Both the position numbers and the translations under genes were made by a program. Shown here in pieces: positions 1-9,523 of a stretch of 64,000 bases of DNA (within the stretch, counting starts at the first letter, position 1; each line of letters begins with the position of its first letter). The notes under the pieces are model-generated. The model ran no database searches, was not told the origin of the DNA, and saw only the letters and a program-made list of their open reading frames with translations. The DNA lies in contig NC_077239.1 in assembly GCF_947179165.1 (NCBI RefSeq), positions 21,793,134 to 21,857,133 of the forward strand, written 5' to 3'. The stretch is from Solanum dulcamara. Taxonomy: Eukaryota; Streptophyta; Magnoliopsida; Solanales; Solanaceae.

Positions 1-47
1 AAAGTTCAAGTGAAGATTTTTGTGAAGAAAGTGAACAACCATAACAG
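1..47 (+). pseudogene. Possible exon end of an unidentified host gene
   Basis: Reading from base 1, fifteen codons stay open and end with two spare bases AG before GTATAC. If spliced to an acceptor AG at 9764-9765, the frame continues for 17 codons (SEYVEIKPRDYFVGVDR) to a TGA at 9815-9817. I do not recognise the protein. The case rests only on frame and splice-like dinucleotides across an intron now 9.7 kb long that includes an 8.1-kb retrotransposon. It could be chance. Confidence 0.2.
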
Positions 48-1384
48 GTATACGATTATAAACTATGATTTTATATGGTGTAGTTCGTCTTTGCATGTGA
101 TTATACCTTCTAACTAGTAAAACGAATTCAACAAACTGTGTGTTTAAATTATATTCTTCAGTCCCTTTCTTTCAACTATGGTAAACCTGAACACTGACTT
201 GCATACTTTACCACTGTGGTAGGCATTAATGCATTCGTACATTTTGTAGATCTAAACACTGACTTTGCCTGAGCTTTAACTCAATATTGACCTTTTTGTT
301 TCATCCTCACTATTTTTCACTTAGAATTATGAAGTTTTAAGACCTAAATTGAAGTAGTACAAATTCATAATTTGTTTGAGGTGGTATGACTTGCAATTTT
401 CTCTCTTGCTTATTAATATGTTCGAGTCAATGTGGTATTTTTCTGTGCATATCTGGCTCCTCATATGGTTCTGCTCAGTATAAAACGTGCCTACAAGAAT
501 ACTATACAGGTTATGTTGTTATTTTATTCAATTTAGGTTAGGAATCACAATATATCGTTGTAAAATTTCTAGTGTTTAAGACATGCTTCATGAATATAAA
601 CTTATTGGTTGTGTAGATTATAATTTTGCTTACTTTACTTCCTTTTATTAATATAAGATTAGCTTCTAGTTTCTTTGTTCTTCTTATTTTGTACATGTAC
701 ATCCGTTTGGACTGTCACATTGCTACATCCTCACAATTTCTCATATAGTTGTATGATTTATTATTTGCGAACTAAAAATCATTTTATATAATTTTTTGTG
801 TATGACATGTTTAATAAATATAATCAGATAGCATATACTCGGCTTATAGGAATGAGATCAGAATGCTGGAATGATCGTAACGATTAAATAATTCAAGTTT
901 TTGTAATTTCTGAATCTTTATAGAAGCTCGATTGACTTTAACTTTTATATTGTTGCCAAATCAAATTGAAATTTGTGTACTACTCAGTTAGGCTATCAAG
1001 TATTTTTGTAGAAATTGTTTTCTTCACCAAGGCAACATTTTAGGCCTTAAAAAAATTTATTTCTGAAACAAGCTTTTCTAGCTATGCGTTCCACAAGGCA
1101 GAATGCAATTTAGAAGTTTCTATTAAAATCCAGCTCTTTCTGGCCCAAAATATTTGACCCAAATGAACTCTAGAAATTCAGGTTAGCGTAGACAATGGGC
1201 CTCAGGCCCAAGTTATTTTCCAAACAAAAGTAGATAAAACGGACCCCCAGCCCCATGTCAGCCCAGTTATGAAAGGAAATCATTCTACATTTTTGAACCA
1301 ACCCAGCTAGTTACTTCAAGGCCCAATAAGGTATATACACTACTTTATATAGTCTCACATACTCCTTCACAAATCATATGCATA
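1..1384. other. Unassigned DNA left of element A
   Basis: AT-rich, low-coding sequence without a recognisable transposon end. Bases 1-47 read as an open codon run (start KVQVKIFVKK) ending in AG followed by GTATAC, which resembles an exon end with a splice donor. The rest looks like intron or intergenic DNA. The first bases after element A (9524 onward) continue this stretch, because A is flanked by a 5-bp duplication. Nothing else is supportable. Confidence 0.5.
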
Positions 1385-1865
1385 CTATATGTCACGCCCC
1401 GGGAGGGTACCCTAGACGTAAGCGGCACTCAGAAACCATTTCTGGCTCCCAAGCGAACCACATAGCCTGATCACACATCGGTTCATTCATTCAATCAGCA
1501 GAAGACAAAAGAATAAAGAGAATCTTCGGTGGGCAACTCAAACATTAGTCTAACTCGAGGAATAAAGGCCATGGGCCAACAAATCAACTCTAATATTTGT
1601 CATTATAAATAGTTTTACAAGAATAATTTAAGGAAAGGAAATACTCAATTGACGCATCACTATCTAGTCTATGAAGCCTCTATCACTACTATCTAATTGG
1701 TGTCAATGACATGTTCATGGCTACCTCAAATAAAAATAAAAAGGGCTAACTCGGTGTAAGAAAACACAAACGGTGTCCTCCGAATGTAGGGGAGGACTCA
1801 CCAATACGCTGAGTACAAATAGATCCCCCAATGATACTCCTATTGACAATCTCATAAACCTGCCT

Positions 1866-1917
1866 CTGCATCATGAAACGATGCAGGCCAAATGGCGTCA
1901 GTACGTGGAATGTACTG
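1866..1917 (-). promoter_or_regulatory. Two-hairpin module in family A 3' LTR
   Basis: In element sense, hairpin 1 (1899-1917) is CAGTAC, loop ATTCCAC, GTACTG. Hairpin 2 (1866-1886) is CTGCATC, loop GTTTCAT, GATGCAG. The module sits about 0.5 kb from the LTR 3' end. Equivalent structures occur at similar places in LTR families B, C and E. Function unknown; RNA structure near the 3' end or U5 is a reasonable guess. Confidence 0.6.
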
Positions 1918-2084
1918 GTATGTAATATGGCAGAATGAAACGTACCTCGAGGAAGAATAACATCGGTCCACATATCTCAAAACAGAAAGATAAGAGAGAC
2001 TCAAATAAGGCATCATAAGTCTAAAGTAAGAATACATTTTTAGACAAGGATCAATCATATACCATACAGTCCAATCCAATCATG

Positions 2085-3880
2085 TATAATACAGTTCAAT
2101 CAAATCATTTACAATTCGATCCCTTTCAATCATGTACAATCCGATTATATACACTCAACTCAACAATCAACTCAATAATCAAATCCAATCTAGTCACATA
2201 CCATTCTATTCAATCCAATCACAATCCATCTACTCCAATCCGACCGTATACAATCTACTCAACATTCAACTCAACAATCAGCTCAAAGGACTCAACTCAG
2301 TAAATATACAAATTAAATTATGCAACGTTTCACAATTCAACTCAAAGGACTCAACTCAATAAATATGTAACAACTCACTCAAGCGTCCTAAGTCTAACAA
2401 GAAATAGTTTAGACAGGACTAACTCATAAGCATATAGCAACTCACTCAACTCAACGGACTCAGAGTACTATCAAGACCTAAATGGGAGTTTCTCTTAACC
2501 GACAACCATCACTTATGAGCAGTGAAGGTACAACAAAACGACGTTGTTGCCACGCCCGTTCATACCTTGCCAGGGTATGAACGAATCAAACACTCATGGA
2601 TCCAATCCAACCAAGTCCTATAATGTCAGGACAAAACTCTCGGGGAAGCATCCGACTTTAATGGTTCAATCCCCCTTACGTTTGGCAACACAGGTATTGG
2701 GTTCAAGTATGGACTATACTCTTGCCCAATTCGGTGCTCGATACTCCTCCCATGACTCCATGCTCATAAAACTCCTCCAATCATCTCAAACAAGCCCTCA
2801 CGGGTAGTTTCATGTGGAACATTGCCACCTCATCAACTCTGTTCTCATTTCAACTCAATCAAGCCTCATTGGACCTTCTTTCAAATCGACTCATCTCAAA
2901 TCATCAAACTCTTCCTTTAAAAATTTATACAATCTCAACTCAATAGATGCAGAAAATATTATGTACATTAAAATATAATTTCAACTCCTCAACTCAAACT
3001 CAAAATAGATACTTTAATGTAAAAATACTCAACTCATTTAAAGGCTCCTCATACTCAACTCATACTTAAACTCCTTTCTAGATCAAAGATGAAACTAATA
3101 ATTCTTTAGACTCAAAATAGTGTATAAATAGTTTATGCAAAAAGGTTCACAAATAATTTATTTAAAGCTCCTCCTCAAAAGATCATTTATTTTCAAAATA
3201 TTTCGAAGACATCCGATCAACTCAAATTATGCACATCATATACCACAAAATCACATTAGACTCCAATCCACTTCATCACACAACATCCTCATCAACATAC
3301 CTCTTCATCAGTCATTCTACACATATTAAATAATCACTATTCACATCATCACTCACACCATCATCAAAACATTGTCATTCATGTCACCATCAAATATTAT
3401 CATCACATCATCGTCAACTATTATCATCACATCATTATTAAACATCTACTCCGTAAATCTTCATTTTAGTCCTATGTTCAAATTATAGAAACAAAGGGAC
3501 ATTCTTAACTATCCAATTCATTCTTTTCATTCCAATTAATACATATATACACAAAACCATCCACCTCAACTCAAGACAAATTATGACGAAAGAAATCTCA
3601 TCTTGAGTTCATGTGAATGAAACATGAATTCATACTCTCAACAAAACTCAACTCAAGAATATCGTCAACATCTATATACAAGGATACATTTATAATCAAT
3701 AATATGAAAGATAATTATTTAGTAACTCAAATTATTAAAAACATCAGTCAACCAATAGTATCTAAAAACATTCTATAGTTTAGGAAAACTTTCAAGAAAA
3801 CCTTCTTAGAAGGTTCAACTCTTTCACAACTCCTATTCAACACATATATGGGCATATGGAAGAACTAAATCCATATTTTA
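2085..3880. repeat. G-poor, ACTCA/CAATC-rich low-complexity part of the A LTR
   Basis: The plus strand is strikingly depleted of G and made largely of CAACTCAA and CCAATC-like words, for example 2085-2370 and 2900-3460. On the element's own RNA strand this is a G-rich, C-poor stretch. Short open frames here come from composition and are not genes. The same skew is present in the copies at 6692 and 40941. Confidence 0.75.
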
Positions 3881-3900
3881 GGTTAGCCTTACATACCTTC
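3881..3900 (-). promoter_or_regulatory. Splice-donor-like motif in A 3' LTR
   Basis: In element sense AAG|GTATGTAAGGC, with the putative intron starting at 3896. It lies downstream of the TATA box. The same word recurs in A (8404, 31664, 43492) and in C (17795, 22854), and a close form in E (39638). Use as a real 5' splice site is inference. Confidence 0.5.
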
Positions 3901-3987
3901 TTTGAAGACTTTGAAGGAACTTGATGTTATGTCTTGAATGGAAGCTTGAGGTCTTGAAGCTCTTGGAACAATTCCTTGTTGGAAATG

Positions 3988-4019
3988 GAGAAGAAGAAGA
4001 AGAAGAAGAAGAAGAAGAA
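3988..4019. repeat. GAA/TTC microsatellite in A 3' LTR
   Basis: About ten uninterrupted GAA units. In element sense this is a CTT-rich leader just after the TATA box, typical of plant 5' untranslated regions. The partner LTR (8497-8527) has a shorter tract broken by a TAA. Confidence 0.9.
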
Positions 4020-4091
4020 AGAGGTAGGTTTCTAGGGATTTTAGAGAGAGAGTGGGGGCTGAAGAAATGATTCCAAAATGTTCAAGGCTTG

Positions 4092-4104
4092 TGTATATAT
4101 AATT
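4092..4104 (-). promoter_or_regulatory. TATA box of family A LTR promoter
   Basis: Element-sense AATTATATATACAC, followed about 30-80 bases downstream by CT-rich sequence (CTCTCTCTCT, then CTTCTTCTT). The same arrangement is present at about 8601-8612, 31852-31864 and 43673-43685. The 135-bp GC-rich repeats lie immediately upstream, in the enhancer position. Confidence 0.65.
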
Positions 4105-4159
4105 TGGGACAATTCCCAAATTGCCCTTCCTCCAAAATTCTGAAAAAATTAGGCCAAAA

Positions 4160-4600
4160 CGCTCTTGGCGCTATAGTGGCGCGCTGCGCCCTTACAGCGC
4201 CAAGGCCAATTACGCCTAAAATCCTACACATCTCGTAGTGGCGCGCTGCGCTAGAGACCAAACTACTGAGGCATGTTTCTGGTGCGATAGTGGCGCATCG
4301 CGCCCTTACAGCGCCAAGGCCAAATTTTCTGGGTTCTGGAAATTTGGCCTGAAAAACCCTGCACAACTTTTAGTGGCGCATCGCGCCAAGGACCAAACTA
4401 CTGAGGCATGTTTCTGGCGCGATAGTGGCGCGTCGCGCCCTTACAGCGCCAAGGCTAAATTTTCTGGGTTCTGGAAATTTGGCCTGAAAAACCCTGCACA
4501 ACTTTTAGTGGCACGTCGCGCCAAGGACCAAACTACTGAGGCATGTTTCTGGCGCGATAGTGGCGCGTCGCGCCCTTACAGCGCCAAGGCCATTTCCCCA
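4160..4600. repeat. 135-bp GC-rich tandem repeat (about 3 units) in A 3' LTR
   Basis: The word GACCAAACTACTGAGGCATG recurs at 4256, 4391 and 4526, a period of exactly 135 bp. Each unit holds GGCGCG-T-CGCGCC-type palindromes inside otherwise AT-rich DNA. Because 135 divides by three, a plus-strand frame stays open (194 codons, 4238-4822) and gives a 45-residue repeat. That frame is antisense to the element and unlikely to be a protein. The array lies directly upstream of the LTR TATA box, so promoter or enhancer repeats are more plausible. Confidence 0.88.
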
Positions 4601-5010
4601 GTAGTTGTAACCCAGGCCAGAAATAGAATTCCTGCCGTGCTAGTTCATCGTAAAATGGTCATAACGTTTGACTCCAAACTCCAAAAATTGCAATCTTGGT
4701 GGCGTTGGAAAGAAGATGCAAAGACCTTTAATTTGGTAGGTCGTGGTCTACCCAGTTCTTTATATCCTAGGATATATGGTCATTTTAAGTTGACGATTAT
4801 ACTAACTCGTCCGAAAACTTAATCGATTGGAGTTCTTTGGACTCGACTTGGTGTTAGAGATCCCTGATGACCCCTAAACACATCTAACACACTTCAAATA
4901 CTTAAGAATTAATCCTAAATCATATGTAGAATTACAAGTCCTCCGGTCCGAGTCTACCCACATGTGAAGAAATGTTCGATTCTTTGCGAAAACATTTCCG
5001 GGGTGTCATA

Positions 5011-5026
5011 TTATCTCTCCCTTGGG
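5011..5026 (-). other. Polypurine tract of family A
   Basis: Element-sense CCCAAGGGAGAGATAA directly abuts the 3' LTR. It is preceded by the ATTCGAGGATGAATGAT-like motif that commonly precedes the tract in plant Tekay-type gypsy elements. It primes plus-strand DNA synthesis and fixes the element's direction. Confidence 0.75.
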
Positions 5027-6521
5027 ATCATTCATCCTCGAATGATGAGTAAACTAATGGTGGACTCGAGGCACGAATAAAAATCGATACTCAATCGAAT
5101 CAACCAATCGAGCAATATAGACAATTGGCTATTCAAACTCAAGAATAGACAAATCATTTCAACTAAAGAATAGGGACATCACCTCCATCATTCTCATCAT
5201 TTGGCACGAATAGAACATCGAAACTCCATCAACCGAATCATTCAAATATCTACATCCTCAACCATCGAATTCCAATTCACGAGTGACATTTCCAATCCTC
5301 TTTACCATTTCATGAGGTCAATATATTGGTGTCCAAACCTCCCCTCCTTTCCAAGCCTCATAACACCCTTCACGTACCTCCAATCATTCCCCCAAATGTG
5401 ATCATTAGCCTACTACCATCACTCTCACAGTGACAACCATTCACTCAAGCTTATCACTCTGACTACATCACTCATATCTAAGAGTTCTCGAGCTTACTTT
5501 AATACTTATACCCTCATCATTGTATGAGCTCTTTCCTGAAGACACACTAACATACTCTCACCTATCTATTGCTCATCACAAGGTCTCATCTCACTCCTCC
5601 TCCATACATTTATCCTTGACTAGACAAGTACAACACAACTATCACAATCGGGAATCACTCACTCTCCTTCATCTACTCTCACTCAACTCTGTCTACTATC
5701 ATCTTGGCCAACTCATCACTATCGAAATCTCAAGACTTACTTTGGCTCATTACCCTATCATCTCCCCCTTAGCTTAAAGGCATCAACTAAAGAATACTAA
5801 CTAGTCACCCAAAGAAACTCATAAATTTAGAACCTCATATAACTCTATACTATCTCATATACACATTTTAAGCCTCTTCTTACCAAATAACTTAGCACCA
5901 ACTCATTATTTACATTTTGAGGGTCACATACCCCTCCTTTCATGACGCATACTCCTCACAAGTTAATATCTTAATCTCCTGGATATGTCATGTCAAGCCT
6001 ACTGAATCAAGCCTTAAAATTAGCACTATCACAATCATTCACTACACATCGTTACTCACCTTATAGATATTTCACCCTAGTTACAAGCCTCAATCAACCA
6101 TCATTCTCACTATTTGAGTTCTACTCCTCTAACTCCCTCTTTTTAACTCTATAATCATACTATCAATCATAGCTCTCCATGCCTCGGATTACCCTCCATC
6201 GGATGGTGACACTTATCACTTAGATACGCAACTTCCCCCTCGAAGGTAACATTTAAATCAAGATGTAGGGATAAGATTCTAGGATACATCTCGCTCTGGC
6301 TCAACGCACGATACATATGAATGAGAATACATCTCCCCGAATCAATAAAGTTAAGCACACAATCGGCTCCTCTCAAACCTTATGCAGTCTCTTCACTTCC
6401 TTAAGACTTTATCTTAACTCATCAACAAGAATCTCATACTTACTGTTTCGACTACCTTGAGTATGAGGGGTAGTCGAATGGATTTAAGCAACGCACAAAT
6501 TGGAAGGGAACATTCATAGAG
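5027..6521 (-). other. Family A internal region, non-coding
   Basis: About 1.5 kb between the leader and the polypurine tract. I see no retroviral zinc knuckle, protease, integrase or reverse transcriptase signature in either direction; open frames are below 90 codons and compositionally biased. This absence is what makes A non-autonomous. Confidence 0.75.
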
Positions 6522-6675
6522 TTAAACTATATCGCACGAATCTAGAATATGAAAGAAGGGAAACAATTCTTAATGTCCTATACCCTCCTGATTATAAGTG
6601 TGGTGCACAACACACCCATAAGCAAGATTCTACTAGACATGGCTTCATAGACTCCCTAGAACACTTGAACTCTGT
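6522..6675 (-). promoter_or_regulatory. Leader after the PBS, shared with elements B, C and H
   Basis: In element sense, after the PBS come TCTAGTAGAATCTTG, TTATGGGTGTG, a GCACCACACTTATAA block, AGGACATTAAGAA and TCTAGATTCGTGCGATA. The same ordered blocks appear in C (19407-19560) and B (13169-13325), and in looser form in H. Conservation in an element with no gene suggests an RNA signal, such as packaging or dimerisation, rather than coding constraint. Confidence 0.65.
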
Positions 6676-6687
6676 GCTCTGATACCA
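6676..6687 (-). other. Primer binding site of family A
   Basis: Minus-strand TGGTATCAGAGC, the standard complement of the plant initiator methionine tRNA 3' end, four bases inside the right LTR. It shows that the right LTR is the 5' LTR. Confidence 0.9.
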
Positions 6688-6691
6688 TGTT

Positions 6692-9518
6692 TGTCACGCC
6701 CCGGGAGGGTACCCTAGACGTAACCGGCACTAAGAAACCATTTCTAGCTCCCAAGCGAACCACATAACCTGATCACACATCCGTTCATTCATTCAATCAG
6801 CAGAAGACAAAAGAATAAAGAGAATCTTTGGTGGGCAACTCAAACATTAGTCTAACTCGAGGAATAAAGGCCATGGGCCAACAAATCAACTCTAATATTT
6901 GTCATTATCAATAGTTTTACAAGAATAATTTAAGGAAAGGAAATACTCAATTGACGCATCACTATCTAGTCTATGAAACCTCTATCACTACTATCTAATT
7001 GGTGCCAATGACATGTTTATGTCTACCTCAAATAAAAATAAAAAGAGCTAACTCGATGTAAGAATACACAAATGGTGTCATTCGAATGTAGGGGAGGACT
7101 CACCAATACGCTGAGTGCAAATAGATCCCCAATTATACTCCTATTGACAATCTCATAAACCTGTTTCTGCATCATGAAACGTTGTAGGCCAAATGGAGTC
7201 AGTACGTGGAATATACTGGTATGTAATATGGCAGAATGAAACGTACCTCGAGGAAGAATAACATCGGTCCACATATCTCAAACCAGAAAGATAAGAGAGA
7301 CTCAAATAAGGCATCATAAGTCTAAAGTAAGAATACATTTTTAGACAAGGATCAATCATATACCATACAGTCCAATCCAATCATGTATAATACAGTTCAA
7401 TCAAATCATTTACAATTCGATCCCTTTCAATCATGTACAATCCGATTATATACACTCAACTCAACAATCAACTCAATAATCAAATCCAATCTAGTCACAT
7501 ACCATTCTATTCAATCCAATCACAATCCATCTACTCCAATCCGACCATATACAATCTACTCAATATTCAACTCAACAATCAGCTCAAAGGACTCAACTCA
7601 GTAATTATACAAATTAAATTATGCAACGTTTCACAATTCAACTCAAAGAACTCAACTCAATAAATATGTAACAACTCCCTCAAGTGTCCTAAGTCTAACA
7701 AGAAATAGTTTAGACAGGACTAACTCATAAGCATATAGCAACTCACTCAACTCAACGGACTCAGAGTCCTATCAAGACCTAAATGGGAGTTTCTCTTAAT
7801 CGACAACCATCACTTATAAGCCAGTGAAGGTACAACAAAACGACGTTGATGACGCGCCCATTCACACCATCATCAAAACATCGTAATTCACGTCACCATC
7901 AAATATTATCATCACATCATCGTCAACTATTATCATCACATCATTATCAAACATCTATCCGCAAATCTTCATTTTAGTCCTATGTTCAAATTATAGAAAC
8001 AAAGGGACATTCTTAACTATCCAATTCATCCTTTTCATTCCAATCAATACATATATACACAAAACCATACACCTCAACTCAAGACAAATTATGACGAAAG
8101 AAATCTCATCTTGGGTTCATGTGAATGAAACATGAATTCATACTCTCAACAAAACTCAACTCAAGAATATCGTCAACATCTATATACAAGGATACATTTA
8201 TAATCAATAATATGAAAGATAATTATTTAGTAACTCAAATCATTAAAAACATCAGTCAACCAATAGTATCTAAAAACATTCTATAGTTTAGGAAAACTTT
8301 CAAGAAAACCTTCTTAGAAGGTTCAACTCTTTCACAACTCCTATTCAACACATATATGGGCATATGGAAGAACTAAATCCATATTTTAGGTTAGCCTTAC
8401 ATACCTTGTTTGAAGACTTTGAAGGAACTTGATGTTATGTCTTGAATGGAAGCTTGAGGTCTTGAAGCTCTTGGAACAATTCCTTGTTGGAAATGGAGAA
8501 GAATAAGAAGAAGAAGAAGAAGAAGAAAGAGGTAGGTTTCTAGGGACTTTAGAGAGAGAGTGAGGGCTGAAGAAATGATCCCAAAATGTTCAAGGCTTGT
8601 GTATATATAATTTGGGACAATTCCCAAATTGCCCTTCCTCCAAAATTCTGAAAAAATTAGGCCAAAACGCTCTTGGCGCTATAGTGGCGCGCTGCGCCCT
8701 TACAGCTCCAAGGCCAATTATGCCTAAAAACCTGCACACCTCGTAGTGGCGCGCCGCGCCAGAGACTAAACTACTGAAGCATGTTTCTGGCGCGATAGTG
8801 GCGCGTCGCGCCCTTACAACGCCAAGGCCAAATTTTCTGGGTTCTGGAAATTTGGCCTGAAAAACCCTGCACAACTTTTAGTGGCGCGTCGCGCCAAGGA
8901 CCAAACTACTGAGGCATGTTTCTGGCGCGATAGTGGCGCGTCGCGCCCTTACAGCGCCAAGGCCAAATTTTCTGGGTTCTGGAAATTTGGCCTGAAAAAC
9001 CCTGCACAACTTTTAGTGGCGCGTCGCGCCAAAGACCAAACTACTGAGGCATGTTTCTGGCGCGATAGTGGCGCTTCGCGCCCTTACAGCGCCAAGGCCA
9101 TTTCCCCAGCAGTTGTAACCCTGGCCAAAAATAGAATTCCTGCCGTGCTAGTTTATAGTAAAATGGCCATAACGTTTGACTCCGAACTCCAAAAATTGCA
9201 ATCATAGTGGAGTTGGAAAGAAGACTCAAAGACCTTTAATTTGGTAGGTCGTGGTCCACCCAGTTCTTTATATCCTAGAATATATGGTCGTTTGAAGTTG
9301 ACCATTATACTAACTCGTCCGAAAACTTAATCGATTGGAGTTCTTCGGACTCGACTTGGTGTTAGAGATCCCTGATGACCCCTAAACACATCTAACACAC
9401 TTCAAATACTTAAGAATTACTCCTAAATCATATGTAGAATTACAAGTCCTCCGGTCCGAGTCTACCCACACGTGAAGAAATGTTCGATTCTTTGCGAAAA
9501 AATTTCTGGGGTGTCACA
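6692..9518 (-). repeat. Family A 5' LTR (2.8 kb)
   Basis: Aligns with 1390-5010 but lacks about 0.8 kb. The junction is near 7855-7865, where CGCCCATTCA runs directly into the CACACCATCATC block. It keeps the TATA box (about 8601-8612), donor motif (8404), 135-bp repeats and hairpin module (about 7167-7218, with a degraded second stem). The deletion arose after insertion, or was present in only one LTR before it. Confidence 0.92.
8670..9110. repeat. 135-bp tandem repeat in A 5' LTR
   Basis: The ACTAAACTACTG/ACCAAACTACTG word recurs near 8766, 8901 and 9036, the same 135-bp period as the partner LTR. It contains TGGCGCGATAG and GGCGCGTCGCGCC palindromic blocks. An open plus frame of 108 codons (8881-9207) is a by-product of the period being divisible by three. 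Confidence 0.88.
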
Positions 9519-9523
9519 CTATA

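Larger units (their letters stand above)
1390..5010 (-). repeat. Family A 3' LTR (3.6 kb)
   Basis: Begins TGTCACGCCCC on the plus strand and ends GGGGTGTCATA, where the final CA seen in the partner LTR has become TA. It aligns along its length with 6692-9518, except for about 0.8 kb (roughly 2560-3355) that the partner lacks. It holds, in element order, 135-bp repeats, a TATA box, a CT-rich leader with a GAA/TTC microsatellite, a splice-donor-like motif, a very G-poor stretch (plus strand) and the two-hairpin module. Confidence 0.92.
1390..9518 (-). mobile_element. Family A: complete non-autonomous LTR retrotransposon (LARD type)
   Basis: Two long LTRs (1390-5010 and 6692-9518) enclose a 1.7-kb internal region with no gag or pol similarity in any frame. 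Identical 5-bp target duplications CTATA sit at 1385-1389 and 9519-9523. A primer binding site for initiator tRNA-Met lies beside the right LTR on the minus strand, and a purine tract lies beside the left LTR, so the element reads right to left. Termini are TGTGACACCCC and GGGGCGTGACA in the element sense. Long LTRs with a non-coding interior match the large retrotransposon derivative class, which must borrow proteins from an autonomous gypsy relative. Related LTRs occur at 30183, 40941, 53470 and 63735. Confidence 0.93.

Noticed and set aside
2082..2362. Overlapping short open frames in the A LTR (73-76 codons), repeated near 7383 and 41684
   Set aside because: They come from the G-poor CAATC/ACTCA composition, lie in LTRs, overlap each other and show no protein family features.
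2544..2807. 87-codon frame at 2544 and the related frame at 30958-31323
   Set aside because: Homologous sequence in LTR copies without codon-like conservation. Part of it is deleted from the LTR at 6692.
4160..4600. CRISPR-like or satellite array
   Set aside because: Three contiguous 135-bp units without spacers inside an LTR of a plant element; it is a minisatellite, not CRISPR or centromeric satellite.
6676..6687. Possible tRNA gene at the initiator-Met-like sequences
   Set aside because: Only 12 bases matching the tRNA 3' end complement are present, adjacent to LTR ends. These are primer binding sites; no cloverleaf surrounds them.
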